Shown: positions 5,194 to 13,976 of the stretch, one piece after another
How the letters are laid out: the number at the start of each line of letters is the position of its first letter
Position numbering within the stretch: position 1 is the first letter of the stretch
Assembly (NCBI GenBank): GCA_038209555.1
Contig: JBBQXP010000055.1
Location: 1 to 19,284 of the forward strand
DNA from: DASQGA01 sp038209555
GTDB taxonomy: Bacteria; Actinomycetota; Thermoleophilia; Gaiellales; Gaiellaceae
DNA: 19,284 bases
Direction of reading: 5' to 3'
Translations under genes and position numbers: made by a program
Notes under the pieces: model-generated
What the model saw: the letters and a program-made list of their open reading frames with translations, nothing else
Told to the model about the DNA's origin: nothing
Database searches by the model: none

Positions 5194-8133
5194 TCAGAGG
5201 TCGAGCCCGAGGCTCAGCTGTCGGTCGGGCTCCCGCTCATGGCCGCCGATCTCGGGTCGGCGCTCGCGGGCGGGCGCTTGCTCGGCGAGCGAGAGGCGTT
5301 CGAGCACCTGCTTTCGCTCCCGTTCGAGCTCGACCGTCTTCTCCTTCGCGCGGGCGAGCATGCGCCGCTCGAGCGCAATCTCGCTCCGAAGCTCGCGCCC
5401 GCGCCCGCCATGGGCGCGCCAGCCGAGCCCGGCGAGCTCGTGTTCTGCCTTGGCCAGGCGCCGCTCGGCGCGGGCGCGAAGCCGCTCCGTCTCCCGCTGC
5501 CGCTCCTCGAGGAGGCGAAGGCGGGTGCGCTCCCGCTCCTCCGGGCGGGGGCGGGTCAGGACGGGACGGATGGCCTGGCGGGGGCCGGCTGTGAGCGGGC
5601 GCTGCTCCGTTGCCAGGCGCTCGGCGCCCGCTTGCTCGAGCGCCTGCGCGAGGCGGGTCACCGCGTCGCGCTCGTCCAGTTCTTGGATGTGGCTCTCCGG
5701 CTCTCCGACCCGCGCGGTCACGTAGAGGCGCGTCTGCTCGCGGGCGCGCGAGAGGGCGACGTAGCCCCACTCCTGCAGGCGTCCGCGCTCGGAGCCGAGC
5801 ACGAAGGCACGCTCGACCGTGAGGCCCTGGCCCGCGTGCCCCGTGAGCGCGTAGGCGTGCTGGGCGTGCCCCGCCTCCAGGTAGCGGCGGGGAAGCTCCA
5901 GCTCCCCGCCGCGGTCGGCCGCCACCCTGACGGCGCCACGCTCGCGGTCGACGCTCGCGACCGTGCCGAGCGTCCCGTTGCGGACGCCGAGCGAGTCCGA
6001 GTTGCGGCGGCAGACGATCCGGTCGCCGGCCCGAAGCTCGAGCCCGCCCAGGGTCAGGCGCTCGCTCCCGAGCCGTCCCTCGCTCTCCATCACCCTGCGC
6101 GCGAGCGTGTTCAGCTCGCTGGCGTCGGAGCGGCGAAGCGCGATCATGACGCTGCCGCGAAGATCGTCCTTTGCAGCCTGCCACCAGTCGGCGAGGAGTC
6201 GGGCCCTCGTCTCGAGCGGATCGTCCGAGACGACGAGGCGCTGGTTGCGCTCCGCGAAGGCGAGGTACTCGCGCCCGAGGCCGGCGCGCAGAGCCGCGAG
6301 CGCGCGCCGCTCGTGCTCGTCCGACTGGCGGCGGTTCTCCCGGAGCTCGATGGCGCCCTCGCGCTCGACGATGCTCGCGAAGAGCCCGCCCGCACCGACG
6401 GCGGGGAGCTGGCGCGGGTCGCCGAGGAGGATCGCCTTTCCCCCCGCCCGCTCGAGGAGGGCGAGCAGGGGGGCGAGGATCCGTGTCTCCGCCATCCCCG
6501 CCTCGTCGACGACGAGGACGCAGGAGCGTGGGAGGCCGCCGCCGCGTCTGGCCGCTGCGAGCAGGCGGTGGAGCGTCGTCGCGGCGATGCCGCTCTCGTC
6601 CTCGAGCCGCTCGGCGGCGATCCCCGAGGGTGCCGCCCCGAGCACGGGGATCCCGGCTGCGGTAAGGGCGTGGGCGAGCGCGTGCGTCGCCGTCGTCTTC
6701 CCGGCGCCCGCGAGCCCGACGACCGAGACGACGCGGTCGGGGCTGGTCGCGGCTGCGCGCACCATCCGCTCCTGCTCGCTCGAGAGGGGGAGCCGCCCGG
6801 TGCGTTCCCGAAGCAGCCGCTCGAGGTCGGCGGCGGGCAGCGCAGGGGCGCCGGCACTGCGCCCGCGCTCGACGAGAGCGAGCGCCTCCCGCTCGATCCG
6901 AAGCAGCTCCGCGGTCGAGTAGTAGGCGGCCCTTCCCGGCGCGGGCGCCTCGCCCACCCGCTCGACGCCGGGAAGCTCGAGCAAGCGGGCGGCGAGGGCG
7001 CGGACGCGCTCGACCGGTGCGCCCTGGGCGTGCGCCTGCGCCCAGGCCATCACGAGCTCCGGCGTGGAGAAGGCGCTTCGCGTCTCGGTCAGGCCCTGGG
7101 GGCCGAGCAGGCGCTCGGCGAGGGCGACGAGCTCGGCCGGGCTCGGCGCGCGGTAGGGAGAGCGGTGGAGGAGCCGCTCCAGCTCCTCGCGGCCGAGGTC
7201 GTGCTCGGCGGCGCGGGCGCGCCACTCCTCGGTGAGGCGGGAGAGGTCGAGCTCCTGCTTGCGCTCGCGGGTCGCCACCGCCGCCACCTGGGCCGCCTGG
7301 AAGCCGGACGTTCCCTGCTCGGCCATGTGCTCGAGCACCTGCGCCCGCCGGGTCGAGAAGGCGTCGATCACGGGCCGAGGAACTCCTTTCAGCTCCGCCC
7401 AGCCCTTCGCCGGCTCCGCCCACTCGAGCCCGAGCCTCCTGGAGAGCTCGAAACGCAGCTGAGCCTCGTACAGGTAGCCGGCGGCGAGCCGGTACGTCTT
7501 CAGGAGCGCCTCCCCGTCGAGCGCCCGCCACTCGCCGTCGCTCGGGCTCTTGGTCATGTTGGCGACGAGCACGTGCGTGTGCAGGTGCGGATCCTGCGCC
7601 CGGCTCGTCCGGTGCTGGTAGGCGGCCGCCACGAAGCCGCCTCCGTGCTCGCGCAGGAAGCCGTCCTTGCCTCGGCGGGTGACGCAGGCCTCCTCCTCCA
7701 GGTAGGCGAGCGCCCCCTGCCAGGCGGAGCGGTGCGCCGCGGCGATCGCCGCACGGGTTTCCTCGTCGCCGAGGGCGTGCAGGAGGCTAACGCTCTTCGG
7801 CGTCGAGAAGACGAGATCGAAGCCGGCCACGGGAGCCAGCTTCTTCTCCTCGAGCCGGCGCTTCCCGCTCTCGGGGTCGATGCGCTCGATCGTGATCGTG
7901 CGCGCCTTCACGTGGGCGCGGAGCTCAGTGCCCGTCTGCGGATGCTTGCCGCGGACGAGCGCGCCCAGCTCGCCCTCCTCGATCTCTCCTTCGAGCCCGA
8001 GGCTCGCGGCCCCTTGGCCCGCCCAGATGCCGGGAGACTCGCCCTTGCCGGCGTAGTAGTCGTCCAGACCGGCGGCTACGGAGCGCTCGTAGTAGGCCTC
8101 TTGCCCGGGCGTCAGCTTGGCGACCGAGAGCAT
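5194..8133 (-). CDS. traA: MobF-family conjugative relaxase-helicase (TraA/TrwC-like)
   Basis: This 979-residue protein would nick the transfer origin, stay bound to the 5' end and unwind DNA for transfer. The TrwC relaxase domain covers about residues 1-300, with tyrosine pairs at 14-15 and 26-27 and the metal-binding triad in DPHLHTHVLVAN (His183, 185, 187). A RecD/TraI-type superfamily 1 helicase follows: Walker A GLAGAGKTT (473-481), Walker B VLVVDEAGM (539-547), GDPRQLP (571-577), RENRRQ (598-603), GHAGQGLTVERAFV (765-778) and YVALSRAREQTRLYV (791-805). The last 110 residues are a charged, probably coiled-coil tail. All motifs are present and the length is normal, so it looks functional. 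ATG 8133 follows TATGCT by 6 bases. No coupling protein or channel gene accompanies it. Confidence 0.95.
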   Translation of the reverse strand: MLSVAKLTPGQEAYYERSVAAGLDDYYAGKGESPGIWAGQGAASLGLEGEIEEGELGALVRGKHPQTGTELRAHVKARTITIERIDPESGKRRLEEKKLAPVAGFDLVFSTPKSVSLLHALGDEETRAAIAAAHRSAWQGALAYLEEEACVTRRGKDGFLREHGGGFVAAAYQHRTSRAQDPHLHTHVLVANMTKSPSDGEWRALDGEALLKTYRLAAGYLYEAQLRFELSRRLGLEWAEPAKGWAELKGVPRPVIDAFSTRRAQVLEHMAEQGTSGFQAAQVAAVATRERKQELDLSRLTEEWRARAAEHDLGREELERLLHRSPYRAPSPAELVALAERLLGPQGLTETRSAFSTPELVMAWAQAHAQGAPVERVRALAARLLELPGVERVGEAPAPGRAAYYSTAELLRIEREALALVERGRSAGAPALPAADLERLLRERTGRLPLSSEQERMVRAAATSPDRVVSVVGLAGAGKTTATHALAHALTAAGIPVLGAAPSGIAAERLEDESGIAATTLHRLLAAARRGGGLPRSCVLVVDEAGMAETRILAPLLALLERAGGKAILLGDPRQLPAVGAGGLFASIVEREGAIELRENRRQSDEHERRALAALRAGLGREYLAFAERNQRLVVSDDPLETRARLLADWWQAAKDDLRGSVMIALRRSDASELNTLARRVMESEGRLGSERLTLGGLELRAGDRIVCRRNSDSLGVRNGTLGTVASVDRERGAVRVAADRGGELELPRRYLEAGHAQHAYALTGHAGQGLTVERAFVLGSERGRLQEWGYVALSRAREQTRLYVTARVGEPESHIQELDERDAVTRLAQALEQAGAERLATEQRPLTAGPRQAIRPVLTRPRPEERERTRLRLLEERQRETERLRARAERRLAKAEHELAGLGWRAHGGRGRELRSEIALERRMLARAKEKTVELERERKQVLERLSLAEQAPARERRPEIGGHEREPDRQLSLGLDL

Positions 8134-8139
8134 GCCCGA

Positions 8140-8168
8140 AGCATAAAAGCATCATCGGATGCATCTGC
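8140..8168 (-). promoter_or_regulatory. Relaxase promoter GCAGAT-N17-TATGCT
   Basis: On the minus strand GCAGAT (8168-8163) and TATGCTTC (8145-8138) are 17 bases apart, and ATG 8133 follows the TATGCT hexamer by 6 bases. Both elements and the spacing match the excisionase promoter at 4336-4308. A short inverted repeat GCATC-N4-GATGC (8149-8162) lies in the spacer. Confidence 0.6.
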
Positions 8169-8187
8169 GTCTCGCTCGTTTCTAGGC

Positions 8188-8790
8188 TCAGTGAGAGAAG
8201 ATCGCTTCCTCGTCTTGTCCGCCACGTGACCCGCTGGCGACCTTCTCGGCCTGCTGGGCCTCCGTGTTGGCGGCGATCTCGGGCGCTCGCTCGCTTGCTC
8301 GCTCTACGAGCTTGAGGCTCGCCTCGGTGTGAAGGACGGCCGCGTCGATTAGCAGGCTGATGAGCGGGTCATTGGTATGCCGCTGGTGCAGTTCGCTCAG
8401 GGATGCGAGCTCGCCGAGATAGGACTCCCGTTGCACGCGGACGGCTTCTCGAAGGCGCTCGACGCCCATCCTCGAGGAGATGAAGAGCTTCAGGAAGAAG
8501 TCGTCTCGGTAGCCGGCCTTGCGGGCGACCGGTCGATCGAGCCACTCGTCGAGCTCTGCTTTTCCGGCCTCGGTGAGCCGGTAGACGATCTTGTCTGGGC
8601 GGCCGCGTTGTCGGACGACCTTCTTCGTGACGAGACCATCCCGGACGAGGCGGTCGAGCACCTGGTAGACGTGGCCGATGTTGAGCTCGCCCCATTGGCT
8701 CCCGATGGCCTGCTCGAAGCTCGCTTTCAGTTCGTAGCCGTAGCTTGGACCCTGTGCGAGGAGTCCGAGGACGGCGTGCTGGACGGGCAA
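8188..8790 (-). CDS. PadR-family transcriptional repressor
   Basis: This 200-residue protein has an N-terminal winged helix of the PadR type (residues 5-80: HAVLGLLAQGPSYGYELK, then HVYQVLDRLVRDGLV and RGRPDKIVYRLTEAG). A helical C-terminal domain (about 95-165) resembles the PadR C-terminal dimerization/ligand domain, followed by a charged tail. PadR proteins usually repress an adjacent transporter or detoxification operon until a small molecule binds. It diverges from the ABC permease gene, and a 17-bp palindrome lies between them. The start is TTG 8790, supported by AAGGAG 6 bases upstream. A minus-strand -10 candidate TAAGCT (8828-8823) means the palindrome overlaps its own -35 region, which points to autoregulation. 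Confidence 0.9.
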   Translation of the reverse strand: MPVQHAVLGLLAQGPSYGYELKASFEQAIGSQWGELNIGHVYQVLDRLVRDGLVTKKVVRQRGRPDKIVYRLTEAGKAELDEWLDRPVARKAGYRDDFFLKLFISSRMGVERLREAVRVQRESYLGELASLSELHQRHTNDPLISLLIDAAVLHTEASLKLVERASERAPEIAANTEAQQAEKVASGSRGGQDEEAIFSH

Positions 8791-8841
8791 TCGGCGCTCC
8801 TTCTGCTTTCCGCCAACCGGCTAGCTTATATTGCGTCTAGG

Positions 8842-8858
8842 TACATAACGCTTATGTA
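8842..8858. promoter_or_regulatory. Palindromic operator TACATAA-CGC-TTATGTA
   Basis: This perfect 7+3+7 palindrome stands in an AT-rich patch between the divergent PadR and ABC permease genes. It is close to the -35 position of the apparent padR promoter and upstream of the permease Shine-Dalgarno. A plus-strand TATATT (8827-8832) may be the permease -10. PadR is the obvious candidate ligand. Confidence 0.65.
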
Positions 8859-8873
8859 TGGAGGGGCACGAGG

Positions 8874-11735
8874 GTGAGGTGCCGGTTTTTGGGGAGCCAG
8901 CTGCTCCATCGGCGGGGCCGTACGCTCACGCTCGGTGCCGGCATCCTCGTGGCCGCCGCGGCCTTCAGCCTCCTCACCGCGGCCGTGAGCACGAGCGAGC
9001 TGCGGGTGCGTGGGGCGGTGGCGAAGAACTGGCGGACGGCATACGACATCCTGGTTCGCCCTCGGCGCTCATTCACGCCGCTCGAGCGCCGTGCCGGCCT
9101 GGTTCGTGAGAACTACCTCAGCGGCATCTTCGGCGGGATCTCACTGCGGCAATACCACGCTATCGAGCGCGTACCGGGCGTGGCCGTCGCAGCTCCGATC
9201 GCCAATGTGGGATTCGTGGCCCCTTTCGGCCATGTGCCTGTCTCGATCGAGAGCCTGCTTACTCGTGGTTCCGTTCAGCTCTACCGCGTCCGGTTCCGCT
9301 GGCTCGCTGACGGCGGTCTCTCGCGCTACCCGGCCGGAGATGCGTACATCTACTACGAGCGCCGCCACCGGCTCACGTTCCAGTGGCTTCGTGGCTTCGG
9401 CGACGAGCGGTTCCCCAGCCTGCCAGAGGAGAAGATTGCAGGTGGGCGAAGGCTTCCGGTCTGTAGCGGCTTCCCGGCCAGCTTGCCAGCGAGACGCGGT
9501 CCGTTCGACTTCCGTGCAGACTCGTGGCTGGCCTGCTTCTCGTCGCGTTCGCCGCAGTTGTGGTGGCTCAACTATTTCGACTCGAAGCAGCGGGCGGCGG
9601 CAACGCACGACGTCGGCACGCTCAAGAGCGGCTACTTCCCGATGCTCCTTTCGGCAATTGATCCGGTCGCCGAGGCTCGTCTCGTGCACCTCGACCGCGC
9701 AGTCACCTCGGGTCGCTACCTGCGGGAAGGAGACCGTCCGCGGGTACGTCGCTTCCAAGGCTTCGGCAACCGCTTCGTACCGGTCGTCGTCAGCACGAAG
9801 ACGTTCGTCGACGCAATCCTTGAGGCGCGAGTCGAACGCCTTCGCATTCCGGCGGGGGCCCGGGTGCCCCAGCTTCTCGCCGCGGGCACGTGCTTGTCCC
9901 ACACCGAGCCTTGTACCCGTGAACTGCCGGCTCCGGCCGGTTCAGGTTATGGGAACGCCTACGACTTCCTCACGTCGCTTGAGGGTCCGATCGTCGCGAC
10001 CAAGAAGACGCCGTTTCGGACGGCCTACGAAAGGATGCTCAGCGGCGGGCGCGTGAAGGGGCTCGACGAGACGGGAACCAACGCCTACTGGACCGCATCG
10101 CCGGTCCGCTACCGGGAAGTCGGCCGCGCTCGGTTGGCTGCTAGCCAAGTTCGGTCTTTCTGGAAAGAGCCACTCGTCGAGACAGGCTTCGATGGCACGG
10201 TGCCGCCGGAGAACGCCGACACGCAATTTCGCCGCGTCGCGCCGCACGTTGGTTCGCACGTTTTCGGGGAGGACAATATCCTCAACAGCCCCGCCTTTGA
10301 AATTGTCGGCCGGTTCGATCCGGCGCGGCTTCCGGGGTTTAGCCCGCTCACCCGGGTCCCGCTCGAGACGTACTACCCGCCGGTCGCCGAGGCGGGTGAC
10401 GCCGCGACAAACCGAGCGCTCCGCGGCAAGCCGCTCCTGCCGACGCCAAATCTAGGCGGGTACATCCAGCAGCCGCCGCTGATGCTGACAACCCTCGATG
10501 GACTCCGTGCGTTTACAAATTCCCAGTACTTCCAGGGTGCGAGCGCCAAGGCGCCGATCAGCGTCATTCGGGTCCGCGTCGCGGGCGCGACCGGTCCCGA
10601 CGCGTTCAGTCGCGAGCGGGTCCGCCGAGTCGCCGCCGATATTCACGACCGCACCGGTCTAGCGGTGGACATCACTGCGGGCTCGTCGCCACATCCCCTC
10701 CTCATCAATCTTCCGGAGGGCAAGTTCGGCCGTCCGCCGCTCGTGTTGCGCGAGGGGTGGGTGAAGAAGGGCGTCGCTGTTGCCTTTCTCACCGCGCTCG
10801 ACCGGAAGAGCCTGGCCGTCTTTCTGCTCGTGCTCGTCGTCTGTGTGTTCTTCCTCGTGAACGGGGCGCTTGCATCGGTGCGATCCCGGCGGGCGGAGAT
10901 CGGAACGCTCCTCTGCCTGGGTTGGTCGCGGCAGGTGATCTTCGGCGCCGTGCTCGGGGAGCTTGCGTTCGTCGGGCTTGCCGCCGGTCTCGTCGGTGCC
11001 GCTCTAGCGGCAGTCTTGGTCGCCGTGCTCGGGCTCGACCTGGCGCTCTGGCGCGCCGCACTCGTGGCCCCTGTCGCCGTTGTCCTCGCCGTCGCGGCCG
11101 GTCTCGTCCCGGCCTGGCGGGCGGCCCGAAGCGTTCCGCTCGACGCCATTCGCCCGCCCGTGTCGGAGCGATCGGGGCGCGCGCTGCCCGGGCTTGCGGG
11201 GATGGCGCTCGCCAACCTCCTCCGCCTCCCGATCCGCACGGCGCTCGCCTCGGCGGGCCTGTTCGTCGGCGTCGCTTCGCTCGCCGTCCTCCTTTCGCTC
11301 CAGCTCGCCTTCCAGGGCCTGCTCGCCGACACACTGCTCGGCGAGTTCATCTCCGTCCAGATCCGTCCGGTCGACTACCTGAGCGTCGCGCTCGCGATAG
11401 CCCTCGGCGGTCTCGCGGTCGCCGACGTCCTGGCGCTCAATCTGCGCGAGCGCGCGCCGGAACTCGTCACCCTACGGGCGAGCGGCTGGCGTGAACGTCA
11501 TTTGGCGCGCGTGGTCTCGCTCGAGGGGCTGGGGATCGGCCTCCTCGGGAGTGGAGCCGGTGCGCTGGTGGGGTTCCTGGTCGGGGGTCTGGTCCTGGAG
11601 GGGCCGCTCGGACGCGTCGCCGGCCTCTCGGCGCTGGCCGCGCTCGCCGGCGTCCTCGTTGCCGTCTTAGCCTCGCTCGTTCCCGCCTCGTTCGTGGGGC
11701 GGATGACCATGCCCCGAGTGCTGGCGGAGGAGTGA
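8874..11735 (+). CDS. ABC transporter permease, FtsX/MacB superfamily
   Basis: This 953-residue membrane protein has one N-terminal transmembrane helix (about 18-38) and a very large extracellular domain (about 40-640). Three helices follow at about 646-668, 694-722 and 728-748, then a second group of about four helices (786-935). Two FtsX-type cytoplasmic loops, RSRRAEIGTLLCLGWSRQVI and RERAPELVTLRASGWRERHL, mark two FtsX repeats. Only the first has a large outer domain. Relatives move lipids, lipoproteins or peptides, or transmit force, rather than import nutrients; the substrate here cannot be told. GTG 8874 has GGAGG about 9 bases upstream. The stop overlaps the ATPase start (TGATG), so the two subunits are translationally coupled. 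It heads the cargo operon. Confidence 0.9.
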   Translation: MRCRFLGSQLLHRRGRTLTLGAGILVAAAAFSLLTAAVSTSELRVRGAVAKNWRTAYDILVRPRRSFTPLERRAGLVRENYLSGIFGGISLRQYHAIERVPGVAVAAPIANVGFVAPFGHVPVSIESLLTRGSVQLYRVRFRWLADGGLSRYPAGDAYIYYERRHRLTFQWLRGFGDERFPSLPEEKIAGGRRLPVCSGFPASLPARRGPFDFRADSWLACFSSRSPQLWWLNYFDSKQRAAATHDVGTLKSGYFPMLLSAIDPVAEARLVHLDRAVTSGRYLREGDRPRVRRFQGFGNRFVPVVVSTKTFVDAILEARVERLRIPAGARVPQLLAAGTCLSHTEPCTRELPAPAGSGYGNAYDFLTSLEGPIVATKKTPFRTAYERMLSGGRVKGLDETGTNAYWTASPVRYREVGRARLAASQVRSFWKEPLVETGFDGTVPPENADTQFRRVAPHVGSHVFGEDNILNSPAFEIVGRFDPARLPGFSPLTRVPLETYYPPVAEAGDAATNRALRGKPLLPTPNLGGYIQQPPLMLTTLDGLRAFTNSQYFQGASAKAPISVIRVRVAGATGPDAFSRERVRRVAADIHDRTGLAVDITAGSSPHPLLINLPEGKFGRPPLVLREGWVKKGVAVAFLTALDRKSLAVFLLVLVVCVFFLVNGALASVRSRRAEIGTLLCLGWSRQVIFGAVLGELAFVGLAAGLVGAALAAVLVAVLGLDLALWRAALVAPVAVVLAVAAGLVPAWRAARSVPLDAIRPPVSERSGRALPGLAGMALANLLRLPIRTALASAGLFVGVASLAVLLSLQLAFQGLLADTLLGEFISVQIRPVDYLSVALAIALGGLAVADVLALNLRERAPELVTLRASGWRERHLARVVSLEGLGIGLLGSGAGALVGFLVGGLVLEGPLGRVAGLSALAALAGVLVAVLASLVPASFVGRMTMPRVLAEE

Positions 11736-12478
11736 TGAAGGGCTTTGAAGTTCGCCTCGAGGGGGTCGCCAAGCGCTACCGCTCGGGCGACGGCCAGATC
11801 ACGGTGGCGCTCGACGCAGTCAGCGTCGACGTCGAGCCGGGGACGGCCGTGGCGGTCGTCGGCCCGTCCGGGTCGGGCAAGTCCACCCTCCTCCATCTCG
11901 TCGGCGCCATGGATCGTCCCGACCACGGCGCGGTGTGGGTGCAGGGGATCGACGTGGCGGGCCTCGGGCGCGGCGAGCAGGCCGACTACCGGCGCACGAT
12001 CGGCTTCGTCTTCCAGCGGTTCCATCTGCTGCCGGCGCTGACGGTGCTCGACAATGTGATCGCGCCCGTCCTGCCGTACCGAACCGAGTTCGACAAGCAC
12101 GCGCGTGCCGAAGAGCTTCTCGCCGCAGTCGGCCTGGCCGGCCGCCAGAGGGGGCTCCCCTCGCGGCTCTCGGGCGGCGAGCAGCAGCGGGTCGCGATCG
12201 CACGGGCGCTCGTGAACGAGCCGGGCCTCCTTCTGGCCGACGAGCCGACCGGGAACCTCGACTCGGAAACCAGCGGCGAGATCGTGCAGCTCATCCTCGA
12301 CCTGCGCGCGCAGCGCGGCATGACCGTGCTCGTAGCAACGCACGACCCACTGGTCGCCTCCCGCTGCGATCGGATCGTCAGCCTCAAGGACGGCCGCATC
12401 GTCGACGACGTCACCGTCACCCCGAGCGACGACGACGAGCTGCTCGACGAGATCAGCCGCTTCAATCCTCGCGGTTAG
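11735..12478 (+). CDS. ABC transporter ATP-binding protein (MacB/LolD type)
   Basis: This 247-residue ATPase powers the upstream permease. It has Walker A GPSGSGKS (43-50), Q-loop Gln94 (FVFQRFHLLP), signature LSGGEQ (145-150), Walker B LLLADE (165-170), D-loop NLDS and H-loop His203 (ATHD). The segment NLDSETSGEIVQLI and overall size match the MacB/LolD/DevA group, which pairs with FtsX-type permeases. ATG 11735 overlaps the permease stop, with GGAGGAG just upstream; GTG 11732 would add one residue. Every catalytic motif is intact. The next gene, a lipoprotein, follows after 166 bases and may be part of the same transport system. Confidence 0.95.
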   Translation: MKGFEVRLEGVAKRYRSGDGQITVALDAVSVDVEPGTAVAVVGPSGSGKSTLLHLVGAMDRPDHGAVWVQGIDVAGLGRGEQADYRRTIGFVFQRFHLLPALTVLDNVIAPVLPYRTEFDKHARAEELLAAVGLAGRQRGLPSRLSGGEQQRVAIARALVNEPGLLLADEPTGNLDSETSGEIVQLILDLRAQRGMTVLVATHDPLVASRCDRIVSLKDGRIVDDVTVTPSDDDELLDEISRFNPRG

Positions 12479-12594
12479 GCGGCCGGCTTCGCTCGGTTGA
12501 ATTAGGGAACCGGGGTCGGCCGTGCATGTGCTCGACGCACCGCGAAGCGGGCCGCCCTCGCGTTTCGTGTCCATCCGCCGCCGTCAGCGGCATT

Positions 12595-12610
12595 GTTCCG
12601 CAGACGGAAC
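12595..12610. repeat. Inverted repeat GTTCCG-N4-CGGAAC upstream of lipoprotein gene
   Basis: A perfect 6-bp inverted repeat lies 35 bases before the lipoprotein start codon. It could be an operator for an internal promoter or a weak hairpin separating the ATPase and lipoprotein genes. It is followed by CTTT only. Confidence 0.4.
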
Positions 12611-12644
12611 CTTTAGCCACGGCTCAGGCGTAATAAGTACGAAC

Positions 12645-13976
12645 GTGAGGCGCTCCCTTGTCAGCATCGTCTTGCTGCCGGTTCTCGGCGCGCTTGCCGC
12701 ATGCTCGGGCGGCGGCCACCCGCAGGCAGAGCGTCGGCCTCTGGACAACCCGGGCGATCACGTCCTCGGCATCGTCTGGCTGGAGGACTCGGCCGCTCTC
12801 GTGCGCCTTGCCAGCGGCTCGCTCGCTCCGGCTTCGAAGCCGCTTGCGCTTGGCCACGACGGTGAGACATGGAGCTTCTCGCCCGACCATGCCCGGCTCG
12901 CGCTCGCGGGCGGCCAGCCGCTCGAGGTTCGAATCGTTGAGGCTCGGAGGATGAAGGCCGTGGGCGTCGTTCGGCTTTCAGGCGGGTCCGTTTCGCTGCC
13001 CACACAAGCTAATAATGTCATTGCACTCGCGTGGCCGAGTCCGAACCGCGTGTTAGCGCTCCTCGAGTGGGACGCGTGGAAGCACGCCGTCGTCGTGGTG
13101 GACGCGTTGGAGCGGCACGTCCTCAGTCGAGAGCCAATCGCGGGAACGCTCGTTGCGGAGGCGCGGACGCGCGGCGGGCTTGCCCTCCTCCTCGCGCCAC
13201 GTGCTCGGATCGGTCCCGCGAGGCTTCTGCTCGTCGACGCCGCTGGAAGGGAGCGTTCGATCAGCCTGCCTGAGACGTGGGCCGGGCTCGTTCCGATCGA
13301 CCCCGACTCGAACGACGAGGTGGCCCGCATCCGGTCACCGGCGCTCGCCGTCGACCCGGCGGGGCGCCGGGCCCTCGTCATCCCCGGCGAGGGGCCGGTT
13401 GCCGACGTCGACCTCGTGACCGGCCGAGTGTCCTATCGGACGGTGCGGGAGACAGTCTCGCTCCTCGGGCGTCTTCGCGCCTGGCTCGAGCCCGAAGCCG
13501 AGGCGAAAGCCCAGGACGGCCCGACGAGACAGGCGGTCTGGGTTGCGAAGGACCTCGTCGCGGTGACCGGGCAGGACGCCGCCGCGGCGGGCCGCGCCGG
13601 CCACGAGCAAGAGACGACGACTCCTGCGGGGCTGTCGCTCATCGACACCCGCCGTTGGACGAAGAGTACGCTCGATGAGCACGCAAGCCAGCTCTCGGTC
13701 TCGAACGGGACGCTCCTCGCCTATGGGACGAGTTGGAACTCGAGAACCCAGGTGACGAAGGGGATGGGATTGACGGCCTACGGCCTCGACGGGAAGAAGC
13801 GCTTCCACCTCTTCGGCGACGAGCCGATCTATTACATGCAGACCACGGGTCGGTACGCGTATGTCTGGCGCGAGCAGGACGCACCCGCGACCGTCGATCT
13901 GCGCACGGGCCGCGTGGTCCGCGAGCTGAGCCGTTACCGGAGGACCGACATTCCGGCGCTCGTCTCATCGCGGTGA
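12645..13976 (+). CDS. Lipoprotein with propeller-like repeats, cargo of the element
   Basis: This 443-residue protein has a lipoprotein signal: MRRS, a hydrophobic stretch and the lipobox LAAC with the acylated Cys at 20. It should be anchored to the outer face of the membrane. The mature part has repeated strand-rich units with alternating hydrophobics (LGIVWLEDSAALVRL, VIALAWPSPNRVLALL, AYVWREQDAPATVDL), which suggests a beta-propeller-like fold, but I recognise no family. There is no catalytic motif I can name. GTG 12645 is chosen because the signal starts there; the frame is open to 12522, but those residues do not fit a signal. Its place after the permease and ATPase suggests it works with the transporter, for example as a sensor or substrate-binding partner. 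Confidence 0.75.
   Translation: MRRSLVSIVLLPVLGALAACSGGGHPQAERRPLDNPGDHVLGIVWLEDSAALVRLASGSLAPASKPLALGHDGETWSFSPDHARLALAGGQPLEVRIVEARRMKAVGVVRLSGGSVSLPTQANNVIALAWPSPNRVLALLEWDAWKHAVVVVDALERHVLSREPIAGTLVAEARTRGGLALLLAPRARIGPARLLLVDAAGRERSISLPETWAGLVPIDPDSNDEVARIRSPALAVDPAGRRALVIPGEGPVADVDLVTGRVSYRTVRETVSLLGRLRAWLEPEAEAKAQDGPTRQAVWVAKDLVAVTGQDAAAAGRAGHEQETTTPAGLSLIDTRRWTKSTLDEHASQLSVSNGTLLAYGTSWNSRTQVTKGMGLTAYGLDGKKRFHLFGDEPIYYMQTTGRYAYVWREQDAPATVDLRTGRVVRELSRYRRTDIPALVSSR

Noticed and set aside
5239..8229. A 996-codon open frame on the plus strand opposite the relaxase gene
   Set aside because: It is the antisense of a relaxase-helicase with every motif intact; long antisense frames are common in high-GC DNA and its composition has no domain signal.
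11498..12574. A 358-codon minus-strand frame over the ABC ATPase
   Set aside because: It is antisense to an ATPase with complete Walker, signature and H-loop motifs.
12522..12644. N-terminal extension of the lipoprotein frame
   Set aside because: The lipoprotein signal begins at GTG 12645; the upstream residues are polar and would bury the signal inside the protein.
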